DNA of 33,100 nt from an uncultured beta proteobacterium (lineage in GTDB: Bacteria > Pseudomonadota > Gammaproteobacteria > Burkholderiales > Burkholderiaceae_C): NCBI GenBank assembly GCA_903828235.1, contig CAIKLM010000166.1, positions 1 to 33,100 of the forward strand, written 5' to 3'. Under the pieces are notes generated by a model, which was not told where the DNA came from, ran no database searches, and saw nothing but the letters and a program-made list of their open reading frames with translations. This document shows, in pieces, positions 26,995 to 33,100 of this stretch; position 1 is the stretch's first letter, and each line of letters opens with the position of its first letter. The position numbers and the translations under genes are program-made.

Positions 26995-27894
26995 TCAGGC
27001 GTACAGCGTGCCGGTGTTGACGATGGGCTGGGTCTCCTTGTCGGAACACAACACCACGAGCAGGTTGCTCACCATCGCGGCCTTGCGTTCGTCGTCGAGC
27101 TCGACGATGTTCTTCTCCGACAGCCCCTTCAGCGCGGCCTCGACCATGCTCACCGCGCCCTGCACGATCCTCGTCCGTGCGCTGATGATGGCCTCGGCCT
27201 GCTGGCGGCGCAGCATCGCATGGGCGATCTCCGGCGCATAGGCCAGGTGACTGATCTTGGCGTCTTCCACCACCACGCCGGCGTCCTGGAAGCGCTCCTG
27301 CAACTCGGTCTTCAGCACCGCCACCGCGGCCGTGCCGCCGCGCAGCGTGGGCTCGCCCTCGGCCAGGTCCTCGCCTTCGTCGTAGGCGAACTGCGTGGCC
27401 ATGTGGCGCAGCGCGGCCTCGGCCTGCGCCTGCACGTACTTCTCGTAGTCGTCCACCTGGAACACGGCCAGCGCCGTGTCGGCCACGCGCCAGACCACCA
27501 CCGCGCTCACCTCGACGGGGTTGCCGCGCTTGTCGTTGACCTTCAGCGTCGGCGCATTCAGGTTGCGCTGGCGCAGGCTGATGCGCTGCTTCAAGTACAG
27601 CGGGTTGGCCCAGCGCAGGCCTTCGCTGCGGTCGGTGCCGCGGTACTCGCCGAACATCGTCAGGATGGCCGCCTGGTTGGGCTGCAGCATGTACAGGCCG
27701 CGCAGGATGAAGCCGCCCAGCGCGAGCGCCAGTCCACGCGGGAGCAGGCCGGCCAGGCCACCGGCAGGCAGCATCGTGAAGCTCGCCACGCCCAGCAGCA
27801 ACAGCGAAGCGCCGATGGCCGCGTAGAGATAGCCGTTGCCCGAAGCCAGCGGCTTCTCGTGTTGCACGGGGCCGGGTGCGGGGGTGATGCTCAT
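26995..27894 (-). CDS. SPFH/band 7-domain membrane protein
   Basis: The 299-aa protein has two hydrophobic segments near the N-terminus (about 22-42 and 48-69) and then an SPFH domain (about 72-240; [85 protein letters not shown]). A C-terminal helical and coiled region follows, ending with [23 protein letters not shown] proteins form large oligomeric cages in membranes and act in membrane organisation or protease control. Usual partners (NfeD, FtsH, HflC) are absent here; the only linked gene encodes the RHH protein downstream. The ATG at 27894 follows a promoter region with a strong palindrome. Confidence 0.92.
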   Translation of the reverse strand: MSITPAPGPVQHEKPLASGNGYLYAAIGASLLLLGVASFTMLPAGGLAGLLPRGLALALGGFILRGLYMLQPNQAAILTMFGEYRGTDRSEGLRWANPLYLKQRISLRQRNLNAPTLKVNDKRGNPVEVSAVVVWRVADTALAVFQVDDYEKYVQAQAEAALRHMATQFAYDEGEDLAEGEPTLRGGTAAVAVLKTELQERFQDAGVVVEDAKISHLAYAPEIAHAMLRRQQAEAIISARTRIVQGAVSMVEAALKGLSEKNIVELDDERKAAMVSNLLVVLCSDKETQPIVNTGTLYA

Positions 27895-27920
27895 GGCGCT
27901 CAGCCTTTCTCGTGGGAAGC

Positions 27921-27965
27921 TGTCAAAGTGATATCACTCTAATAGCCCACGGCCGATGCTGTCAA
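27921..27965 (-). promoter_or_regulatory. Promoter and palindromic operator of the SPFH-RHH pair
   Basis: On the minus strand TTGACA (27965-27960) and TATTAG (27944-27939) are separated by 15 bp and could be -35 and -10. Immediately downstream, over the expected start point, is the perfect 12-bp palindrome AGTGATATCACT (27927-27938). Imperfect symmetry extends 8 bp on each side (5 of 8 matching), giving a 28-bp operator-like site. A second TTGACAGC follows the palindrome (27926-27919). The region is visibly A+T richer than its surroundings. A repressor bound here would block initiation. Confidence 0.55.
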
Positions 27966-27987
27966 GCGGCCCTGCCGCCGCCCCGGC

Positions 27988-28521
27988 TCAGTTGCCCGAG
28001 GGCCGGCCCAGCAACTGGATGTCCAGCCGCGGCTCCTTGATCTTCTGGTCGATCCGGCTCTCGACGAAGGTGCGTTTCGGATCGACGCCGCGCTGCTGCA
28101 GGAACTGCCGCACCGCGCCCAGGCGCTTCTCGGTGAGGTCGCGGTCGCCGTGGCCGCCGCCGTCGATCACCCACGGCCCGGTGGGCACGATCAGGGCCAC
28201 CTGCACGTCCATGCCGATGCTCTCGATGATCAGGTCGGTGAGCCGCGCCTTGGCCGACTCGCTGAGCTGGTCGCCCACGAACAGGCCGCGGGCGGGCAGG
28301 CTCGCGGTCTTGACGCGTTCCTTGTCGTCGGCCTTGGGCATGGGCGTGGCCGGCACCGGGGGCGCACCGGCGGCGGGCCGAGGTGTGCCGGGGCTGGCCT
28401 GCGCCAGCGCCGCGGCGCTGCACACGGCCAGGCTGGTGCCCACCAGGGCGGCCACGAGGGCCGAGCGGCGGGCGAGGTGGCCGGGCACAGGGCCGGGCAG
28501 GGCGGGGCGGGCATGGGGCAT
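27988..28521 (-). CDS. Exported OmpA_C-like protein
   Basis: The 177-aa precursor has an Arg-containing N-terminus, a hydrophobic signal segment (about 27-50, ends AAALAQAS), a Pro/Ala-rich linker and a C-terminal domain (about 85-175) with the OmpA/MotB-like pattern: LSESAKARLTDLIIE, then LTEKRLGAVRQFLQQRGVDPKRTF and RLDIQLLG at the end. Typical OmpA_C peptidoglycan-binding residues (Asp and Arg in the TDxxG and NxxLSxxRA motifs) are only partly recognisable, so peptidoglycan binding is uncertain. Start at ATG 28521; a second ATG two codons later is a poor distinction, and the longer frame upstream is composed of unlikely sequence. Confidence 0.7.
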   Translation of the reverse strand: MPHARPALPGPVPGHLARRSALVAALVGTSLAVCSAAALAQASPGTPRPAAGAPPVPATPMPKADDKERVKTASLPARGLFVGDQLSESAKARLTDLIIESIGMDVQVALIVPTGPWVIDGGGHGDRDLTEKRLGAVRQFLQQRGVDPKRTFVESRIDQKIKEPRLDIQLLGRPSGN

Positions 28522-28562
28522 GGGGCGGTCCTCGAGGCTGTGGGCGCGCGGGGGCGCACGGT

Positions 28563-28575
28563 GTGCATCATGCAC
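28563..28575. promoter_or_regulatory. Palindrome GTGCATCATGCAC upstream of the OmpA_C-like gene
   Basis: Perfect 6-bp arms flank a single central C, 41 bp upstream of the OmpA_C-like start. It is a plausible dimeric regulator site; no regulator can be named. Confidence 0.3.
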
Positions 28576-28691
28576 CGAGGTGGCCCGGACGACCGGGTTC
28601 CCGGCCGGCGGCGAGCGCTGCCCGGTCGTCAGGCGGATGGACAACGGCAATCGCGGCAGGTGGGCGTGGGGCTGAACCGGGACCAGGGGCT

Positions 28692-28712
28692 CCCTGAACC
28701 TGGGGGTCAGGG
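28692..28712. promoter_or_regulatory. Inverted repeat CCCTGA-N9-TCAGGG, candidate activator site
   Basis: The 6-bp arms are perfect. The centre lies about 87 bp upstream of the start point predicted from the sigma-54-like site, within the usual range of enhancer-binding activators. Confidence 0.35.
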
Positions 28713-28718
28713 CCCAGA

Positions 28719-28738
28719 GCGGGGGGCGCCTCCCCCGC
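28719..28738. other. G-rich hairpin in the PEP-CTERM gene upstream region
   Basis: GCGGGGG-GCGCCT-CCCCCGC forms a perfect 7-bp stem with a 6-nt loop. Role unknown; it lies between the inverted repeat and the sigma-54-like site. Confidence 0.35.
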
Positions 28739-28762
28739 AGGAGGGTTGAGGACGGCGGGCGC

Positions 28763-28778
28763 TGGCGGAAGACTTGTT
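28763..28778 (+). promoter_or_regulatory. Sigma-54 (RpoN)-like promoter before the PEP-CTERM gene
   Basis: TGGCGGAAGACTTGTT has the -24 TGGC and the -12 TTG with the correct GG-N10 spacing; the usual final C of TTGC is T. The predicted start is near 28789, about 44 nt before the ATG. Genes for PEP-CTERM proteins are often RpoN-dependent (PrsK/PrsR system), which makes the match more believable. Confidence 0.4.
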
Positions 28779-28832
28779 GGGCGTGAAGCCACACCCCGCG
28801 GCCGCCGGCCGCACCACACCCCGGAGCCGCCC

Positions 28833-29570
28833 ATGAAGAGCCTTGCCGCACTCGCCCTCCTGCTCGCGTCTGCCGTCGCGCAGGCGCAGGCGATCACCGT
28901 GTCGAACCCTGTTTCCATCGGCGTCGGCAACTTCTACGACGGCACGCCTGGGACCTTTCAGTCCAATATTGGGTGGGGCTATTCATTCCCGGCCGATAGC
29001 ACTGGCTTCAACTACTCCTTCAACCTGCGCGGTGATGTCACGGCGCAGATGACGGGCACCGCGACGTTATTCAGCTTCCAGGGCACTGTCGGCTTCACTT
29101 TGACCACGGGCGCCGCACCCGTGCAGTTGTCCGACATCACGGTCAGCTTCAATGGCAAGGAGGTTGTCAGCGGGGGCTCGGCCGCCAGCTTCAAGGCAAG
29201 CAACGTTTTCCAGGCCAGCCTGAACGCTCCCTCTTTCGGGTACGACTTCGTCGTTGTCCATTACCTCCCGGATCGCACCGCATCGGGCGTGTTCATCGAT
29301 GAAGTGACCTTCTTGCGGCCCAGCACCCTCCTGGCTGCCAACACCGACTACACGCTGTTCCTGGGCGTGGGACCGACCTTGAGCATCGACAGCTATCCCC
29401 CCACCTCGTCGATGCTGGGCTACGCCCTGGAGTTCGGCGGCACCGTGGCCCCCTGGCTCGACGGCCTCACCGTGAGCTTCACGGCGCAGCCCGTGCCCGA
29501 GCCCGCCAGCCTGCTGATGCTGGGTGCCGGCGTGGCCGCGCTGCTGGCGCGGCGGCGCCGCGCGGGCTGA
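28833..29570 (+). CDS. PEP-CTERM sorting domain-containing exported protein
   Basis: The 245-aa precursor has a signal peptide (residues 1-19, AVAQAQA), a beta-rich mature region of about 200 residues with no recognisable enzyme motif, and a classic PEP-CTERM tail: VPEPASLLMLGAGVAALLARRRR. In this family the tail is recognised by an exosortase (EpsH/XrtA) that removes it during export, usually in exopolysaccharide-forming bacteria. No exosortase gene is in the window. The body of the gene has lower G+C (60% in 28921-28980 by hand count, against 75% in polA 24661-24720) and mixed codon use, while the tail returns to high G+C. ATG 28833 starts the signal peptide. The mature function is unknown. 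Confidence 0.92.
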   Translation: MKSLAALALLLASAVAQAQAITVSNPVSIGVGNFYDGTPGTFQSNIGWGYSFPADSTGFNYSFNLRGDVTAQMTGTATLFSFQGTVGFTLTTGAAPVQLSDITVSFNGKEVVSGGSAASFKASNVFQASLNAPSFGYDFVVVHYLPDRTASGVFIDEVTFLRPSTLLAANTDYTLFLGVGPTLSIDSYPPTSSMLGYALEFGGTVAPWLDGLTVSFTAQPVPEPASLLMLGAGVAALLARRRRAG

Positions 29571-29653
29571 CGCGTTCGGCCGCACCCGGGCGCGGCGTCG
29601 GCGGGCCCAGCGATCACAATCGCCGCTCCAGCCACCCCGACGCGGACCCGCCC

Positions 29654-29968
29654 TTGGACCTGAAAGTCCCCATCACCATCGCCTTCGAGACCACCGAGGA
29701 CGTGATCGACGCCCGAGCGCTGCTCAACCTGGCCAGCGGCGACATCGAGGGCCTGGCCTTCGACGACTACGACGCCGCGGCCGAGGGCCAGCCCTGGCGC
29801 CGCAAGGACTACGAGTTCGCCGCCGGCACGCTGTCCAGCCACGGCCGCGACGTCGAGTTCAAGGTCGACGTCAACGGCGCCGGGCAGCTGTCGATCAGCG
29901 CCAGCGAACTGCTGGAGCTGAAGACGCGCGCCGCGGCGCTGTTCGCGGGCAAGCCGCCGGGGCGCTGA
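29654..29968 (+). CDS. Unrecognised 104-aa protein (TTG start)
   Basis: I do not recognise the family. The sequence begins MDLKVPITIAFETTEDVIDARALL with a TTG initiator; no in-frame ATG or GTG lies between the previous in-frame stop and this codon that gives a better start. The product is acidic, soluble, without signal or membrane segments, and looks like mixed alpha/beta (a strand, DVIDARALLNLASGDI helix, then paired strands DVEFKVDVNG and GQLSISASE and a final helix). Codon use is typical of the genome with G/C third positions, which supports it being a real gene. CACAAT lies about 36 nt upstream. It converges on the copper chaperone gene. Confidence 0.7.
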   Translation: MDLKVPITIAFETTEDVIDARALLNLASGDIEGLAFDDYDAAAEGQPWRRKDYEFAAGTLSSHGRDVEFKVDVNGAGQLSISASELLELKTRAAALFAGKPPGR

Positions 29969-29977
29969 ACCCACGGC

Positions 29978-29999
29978 CCCGGGCGGGGCCGCGCCCGGG
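29978..29999. terminator. Strong G+C hairpin between convergent genes
   Basis: CCCGGGCG-GGGCCG-CGCCCGGG forms a perfect 8-bp stem with a 6-nt loop in the 42-bp space between two convergent stop codons. No T-tract is present; it probably serves both transcripts. Confidence 0.5.
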
Positions 30000-30010
30000 C
30001 CCGGGCTCGG

Positions 30011-30496
30011 TCAGTGCTTGTGCCCGTGGTGGCCGTGGCCGCCCGCGGCGGCGCCGCCCTGCATCGATCGCACGACGGCCTGCACCTGCACCGTCTCGCG
30101 CTGGCCGCCGCCGGTCTCGATCACCAGCGACACCGGCACGGTCTCGCCCGTCTTCAGGGGCCGCTTCAGGTCCATCAGCATCAGGTGGTGGCCGCCGGGC
30201 TTGAGCGCCACCGCCTGGCCGGCGGGCAGCTCCAGGCCCGGGATGGCGCGCATGCGCATCGTCGAGCCTTCCATCTTCATCTCGTGGATCTCGACGATGC
30301 CGGCGGCCGGCGACGAGCCGGCCACCAGCCGGCCGCCCTTGGCCGAGGTGATCTGCGCGAACAGGCCGGTGGCGGTCTGCTGCGCCACGGTGCCGCGGAT
30401 CCAGGCGTCGGTGACGGTGACTTGCGCCTGCGCGGCGCCGGCCAGCAGCAGCGTGGTGGCGATCAGGGCGCGGGCGAACGGGAGGGTGCTGAACAT
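30011..30496 (-). CDS. Periplasmic copper chaperone PCu(A)C
   Basis: The 161-aa precursor has a signal peptide (1-24, ends GAAQAQ) and a PCu(A)C cupredoxin-like domain. The copper site is complete: His71, Met82, His104 and Met106 give the H-x10-M-x21-H-x-M pattern that binds Cu(I). A His-rich tail (GHGHHGHKH) adds a possible second metal site. Family members deliver copper to the CuA centre of cytochrome c oxidase, often with Sco. Upstream on the same strand lies the DUF2946 gene, a family I know from copper-related neighbourhoods; an 85-bp gap with a hairpin separates them. Confidence 0.93.
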   Translation of the reverse strand: MFSTLPFARALIATTLLLAGAAQAQVTVTDAWIRGTVAQQTATGLFAQITSAKGGRLVAGSSPAAGIVEIHEMKMEGSTMRMRAIPGLELPAGQAVALKPGGHHLMLMDLKRPLKTGETVPVSLVIETGGGQRETVQVQAVVRSMQGGAAAGGHGHHGHKH

Positions 30497-30523
30497 GGCG
30501 AGGTCTTTCGATTCGAGGGCAGG

Positions 30524-30546
30524 CCGGCCCTGCGGACGAGGGCCGG
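30524..30546. terminator. Hairpin between DUF2946 gene and copper chaperone gene
   Basis: CCGGCCCT-GCGGACG-AGGGCCGG is a perfect 8-bp stem with a 7-nt loop, 28 bp before the chaperone ATG. It may end or attenuate read-through from the upstream genes; no T-tract is seen. Confidence 0.4.
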
Positions 30547-30581
30547 TGCCGGGTGAGGGGGCGTGCGACGGGGGTTCGGCG

Positions 30582-30968
30582 TCAGCCGAGCGCCGGCCGC
30601 GGCGGGCCCCGTGGCGGTGGCAGCGGCCGCGGAGCAGGCGCGGCGCTGTCCTGCGGGGCCGCCGCGACGAGGCGCCCCGGGTGCACCGCCCAAGGCTCGG
30701 GGCGGCCCACCTGCGCCGGGGGCGGCGCGGCCTCGAGCCTCAGGCACCAGGGGCAGTGGTCCCAGGCGCCGTGCAGCGACGCGCGCCCATCGCCGTCTTC
30801 GGGCACGGACACGAGGCGGGCGCCCTGCGCCGTGCAGATCTCGGCCCAGGCGCCGCCGCCCACGGCCAGCCGCGCCAGCGCCGGCTGCAGCAGCGCCGCC
30901 ATCAGCACCAGCAGCATCGCCCAGGCCGTGGCGCGCCGCCGTGGAGCCGCCTGCCGCGCCATGGCCAT
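30582..30968 (-). CDS. DUF2946-family protein
   Basis: The 128-aa protein has an N-terminal hydrophobic segment (about 14-33) and the DUF2946 pattern: ICTAQGARLV in the middle and HCPWCL (about 70-75) as the Cys/His cluster, then a Pro-rich tail. The family is membrane-linked, of unknown function, and I recall it frequently beside copper or TonB-receptor genes; the paired Cys suggest metal or redox chemistry. Its ATG overlaps the scpA stop (TGATG), so its translation is probably coupled to scpA. A second ATG two codons in is an alternative start. Confidence 0.8.
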   Translation of the reverse strand: MAMARQAAPRRRATAWAMLLVLMAALLQPALARLAVGGGAWAEICTAQGARLVSVPEDGDGRASLHGAWDHCPWCLRLEAAPPPAQVGRPEPWAVHPGRLVAAAPQDSAAPAPRPLPPPRGPPRPALG

Positions 30969-31873
30969 CAGCTCGGGGTGTAGGCCAGGCGCACGTAGAT
31001 CGGCGCGAAGGCTTCGGCCTGCGTCACCTCGAGCAGGTGCTCGCGGCTGAGCTCGAGCAGGGCGATGAAGGTGACGACGAGCACCGGCACGCCGCGTGCG
31101 GGCTCGAACAGCTCGTGGAACTCCACGAAGCGCCGGCCCTGCAGTCGCCGCAGCACCAGGCTCATGTGCTCGCGCACCGAGAGCTGCTCGCGCGTGATGG
31201 TGTGGTGGGCCGTGAGCCGGGCGCGCGCCAGGATCTCGCGCCAGGCCTGGCGCAGGTCGTCAGGGCTCACGTCGGGCCAGCGCGGCTGCAGGCTCTGCTC
31301 GATGTGCACCTGGGCGCGCAGGAAGTCGCGGCCGGCCAGCGGCAGCTGCTCCAGCCGCGCCGCGGCGAGCTTGATCTGCTCGTACTCCACCAGGCGCCGC
31401 ACCAGCTCGGCGCGCGGGTCCTCGGCCTCGGCGCCGTCGGCCGTCTTGCGCGGCGGCAGCAGCATGCGGCTCTTGATCTCGATGAGCATCGCCGCCATCA
31501 GCAGGTACTCGCTGGCGAGCTCGAGGTTGCGGGCGCGGATCTGCTCCACGTACTCGAGATACTGCCGCGTCACGCTGGCCAGCGGGATGTCGAGGATGTT
31601 GAAGTTCTGCCGGCGGATCAGGTACAGCAGCAGGTCCAGCGGGCCCTCGAAGGCCTCGAGGAAGACCTCCAGCGCGTCGGGCGGGATGTACAGGTCCTGC
31701 GGCAGGCGGAACAGCGGCTCGCCGTACAGCCGGGCCACCGCCACCTGGTCGACGACCTCGGGCGACAGGCCCTCGGCCGCGGCGGCGCCGATCGCCCCGA
31801 CGGCCACGGCGTCGCCGGCGGCGTCGTCGCCGGGGGCGGGCGCGGGCAGCGGCGCGGCGGCCTCGGTGCTCAC
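30968..31873 (-). CDS. scpA: Segregation and condensation protein A
   Basis: The 301-aa kleisin subunit of the SMC-ScpAB condensin is recognised by FEGPLDLLLYLIRRQNFNILDIPLASVTRQYLEYV (about 75-110), the N-terminal kleisin domain, and the helical MAAMLIEIKSRMLLP that follows. The C-terminal winged-helix region ends with LLELSREHLLEVTQAEAFAPIYV. The N-terminus carries a 40-residue Ala-rich extension. Start is GTG at 31873, overlapping the stop of the DUF3460 gene (GTGA), which supports this start and coupling. scpB is not in the window. Unusually, DUF2946 follows by a stop/start overlap. Confidence 0.94.
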   Translation of the reverse strand: MSTEAAAPLPAPAPGDDAAGDAVAVGAIGAAAAEGLSPEVVDQVAVARLYGEPLFRLPQDLYIPPDALEVFLEAFEGPLDLLLYLIRRQNFNILDIPLASVTRQYLEYVEQIRARNLELASEYLLMAAMLIEIKSRMLLPPRKTADGAEAEDPRAELVRRLVEYEQIKLAAARLEQLPLAGRDFLRAQVHIEQSLQPRWPDVSPDDLRQAWREILARARLTAHHTITREQLSVREHMSLVLRRLQGRRFVEFHELFEPARGVPVLVVTFIALLELSREHLLEVTQAEAFAPIYVRLAYTPS

Positions 31874-32097
31874 GCGGCCTTGCCGTCAGCGGCCGGCCGG
31901 TTGTCGGTCTGGTAGACGTAGGGCTTCTGCGCCACGCGGGCGGCGCGCCACTCGGCCTGCGCCTCGCGGTCGGGGTGCTGATCCCACAGCAAGGCTCGGC
32001 CGGCGCGCTGCTCGGACTCGAGCGTGGGCTTCTTGGCCTTGAGCTCGTCGATGAAGGACGTCACGTCCGACTTGTAGGGCTTCCAGAACAGGGGCAT
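31870..32097 (-). CDS. DUF3460-family small protein
   Basis: The 75-aa protein MPLFWKPYKSDVTSFI... matches the small betaproteobacterial DUF3460 family (KSDVTSFIDELKAKKP, LLWDQHP and the basic middle are the conserved parts). Function is unknown; it is soluble and basic-acidic mixed. It is the first gene of the scpA unit and overlaps scpA by 4 bp. The likely -10 box TAAAAT lies 33 nt before its ATG in the divergent promoter. Confidence 0.9.
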   Translation of the reverse strand: MPLFWKPYKSDVTSFIDELKAKKPTLESEQRAGRALLWDQHPDREAQAEWRAARVAQKPYVYQTDNRPAADGKAA

Positions 32098-32121
32098 GGC
32101 GTGCGCTTCGCTATCCTCGGG

Positions 32122-32140
32122 AAACCGTCGATTTTAGGCT
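32122..32140. promoter_or_regulatory. Divergent promoter of the scpA unit and the CYTH gene
   Basis: AAACCGTCGATTTTAGGCT holds a minus-strand -10 TAAAAT (32136-32131) facing DUF3460-scpA and a plus-strand TAGGCT (32135-32140) ending 11 nt before the CYTH ATG. It matches the valS/peptidase promoter segment at 16 of 19 positions. Confidence 0.5.
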
Positions 32141-32151
32141 GCGGGCCGGGC

Positions 32152-33100
32152 ATGAACGAGATCGAGCTGAAGTTCCAGGTGCCGCCCGGCCAGGCCTCGG
32201 CGGTGGCGCGCGCCGTCGGCACGGCGAGCGCCCGGCGCATCCGGCTGCAGGCCGCCTACGCCGACACCCCCGACCGCCGCCTGGCCGGCGCCGGGCTGGC
32301 GCTGCGCCTGCGGCGCGAGGGCCGCCGCTGGGTGCAGACGCTCAAGGGCCGCGGCGACGGCCTGATGGCGCGCCCCGAGCACGAGGTGCCGGTGCCCGGC
32401 GGTGCCGCGTTGCCGGCCTTCGACGCCGCGCGCCATGCCGGCACGCCCGTGGGCGAGCGGCTGCTCGCGCTGCTGGCCGACGGCGCGCCGCTGGAGGTGC
32501 TGTACCGCACCGACATCCAGCGCACGCTGCGCCGGGTGCGCAGCGGCGGCGCCACGGTGGAGCTGGCGCACGACCGCGGCAGCATCACGGCCGGCGGGCA
32601 GCGCCTGGCGGTGGACGAGATCGAGTTCGAGCTGCAGGCCGGGCCCGCCACGGCCCTGGTCGCGCTGGCCGCGCGCTGGGTGGCGCGGCACGGCCTGTGG
32701 TGGGACGTGCGCACCAAGTCCGAGCGCGGCTTCCGCCTGGCCGAGGGCCTGGTGCAGGTGCCGGCGACGCGCGCCGCGCCCTCGGCCGTGGCGCCGGGGC
32801 AGACGGCGCCGCAGGCCCTGGCGGCCATGCTGCACGGCGCGCTGGCGCAGGTGCTGCCCAACGGCGCCGAGATCGCCGCCGGCACCGCCGCACCCGAGCA
32901 CCTGCACCAGCTGCGCGTGGGCCTGCGCCGGCTGCGCAGCATGCTGCGCGAGGCCGCGCCGCTGGCCGGTGCCGCGGCCGCCGAGGCCGAGGCGCTGGAG
33001 CGTGCCTGGGCCACGCCCTTCGGCGCGCTGGGCGCGGCGCGCGATGCCGACGTGCTGGCCGGCGACCTGGGCCCCGGCATCGACGCCGCGCTGGCCGCCG
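32152..33100 (+). CDS. CYTH-CHAD domain protein (partial, runs off the window)
   Basis: At least 316 codons are open to the end of the window. Residues 1-200 form a CYTH domain: the ExExK motif is Glu3, Glu5, Lys7, followed by the charged strands RLRREGRRWVQTLKGRG, VDEIEFEL and the KSERGF Lys/Arg pair that line the triphosphate tunnel. From about 228 a CHAD domain begins, with its conserved HQLRVGLRRLRSML (from His252). CYTH enzymes hydrolyse inorganic triphosphate or related substrates with metal, and CHAD helices bind polyphosphate, so a role in polyphosphate metabolism is likely. The C-terminus is not visible. Confidence 0.93.
   Translation, partial: MNEIELKFQVPPGQASAVARAVGTASARRIRLQAAYADTPDRRLAGAGLALRLRREGRRWVQTLKGRGDGLMARPEHEVPVPGGAALPAFDAARHAGTPVGERLLALLADGAPLEVLYRTDIQRTLRRVRSGGATVELAHDRGSITAGGQRLAVDEIEFELQAGPATALVALAARWVARHGLWWDVRTKSERGFRLAEGLVQVPATRAAPSAVAPGQTAPQALAAMLHGALAQVLPNGAEIAAGTAAPEHLHQLRVGLRRLRSMLREAAPLAGAAAAEAEALERAWATPFGALGAARDADVLAGDLGPGIDAALAA

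Larger units (their letters stand above)
28522..28832. other. Intergenic control region between OmpA_C-like and PEP-CTERM genes
   Basis: This 311-bp spacer separates two divergent exported-protein genes and holds no credible gene. It contains GTGCATCATGCAC (28563-28575, 6-bp arms around one base), an inverted repeat CCCTGA-N9-TCAGGG (28692-28712), a GCGGGGG hairpin (28719-28738) and a sigma-54-like site (28763-28778). Confidence 0.5.

Noticed and set aside
1..33100. CRISPR arrays, phage genes, integrase or rRNA genes
   Set aside because: I saw no regularly spaced repeats, phage structural genes, integrases or rRNA sequence anywhere in the window.

Overview
The window reads as chromosomal DNA of a high-G+C betaproteobacterium, most likely Burkholderiales. 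Most genes run at about 70-75% G+C. Several families typical of that order are present: BPSS1780-type membrane protein, DUF3460, DUF2782, DUF2946, the APH-like homoserine kinase, and a PEP-CTERM protein. Genus cannot be fixed from the sequence alone. LEFT EDGE (1-4.6 kb): the end of an IS21-like insertion sequence lies in the 3' part of a large secreted RHS-repeat gene. The same RHS gene is also cut by one in-frame amber codon. The locus has lower G+C than the rest of the window and looks like a decayed accessory locus. HOUSEKEEPING BLOCK (4.7-26.7 kb): 2Fe-2S/FAD oxidoreductase, SDR-like protein, rhomboid protease behind a tRNA-Leu(CAA), cysM-Nudix-tusA-like sulfur cluster, galU, valS, S41 lipoprotein peptidase with an S4-domain partner, guaC (GMP reductase), PAS-GGDEF-EAL c-di-GMP enzyme, uvrD, an anchored cytochrome/Ig-like protein, BPSS1780 protein, thrB, DUF2782 protein and polA. 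Most are ordinary and intact. RIGHT BLOCK (26.7-33.1 kb): an SPFH membrane protein paired with a ribbon-helix-helix protein behind a palindrome-containing promoter; an OmpA_C-like exported protein; a PEP-CTERM exported protein with a possible sigma-54 promoter; an unrecognised 104-aa protein; a DUF3460-scpA-DUF2946 overlapping gene chain followed by a PCu(A)C copper chaperone; and the start of a CYTH-CHAD protein that runs off the window. REGULATION: many start codons lie only 6-11 nt behind a -10-like hexamer, which suggests leaderless or near-leaderless transcripts. Two divergent intergenic regions share a motif with overlapping, oppositely oriented -10 boxes. I see no complete novel defence or toxin system. 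The most rewarding loci are the SPFH/RHH module, the twice-broken RHS gene, the two C-terminal sorting-signal proteins and the promoter architecture.
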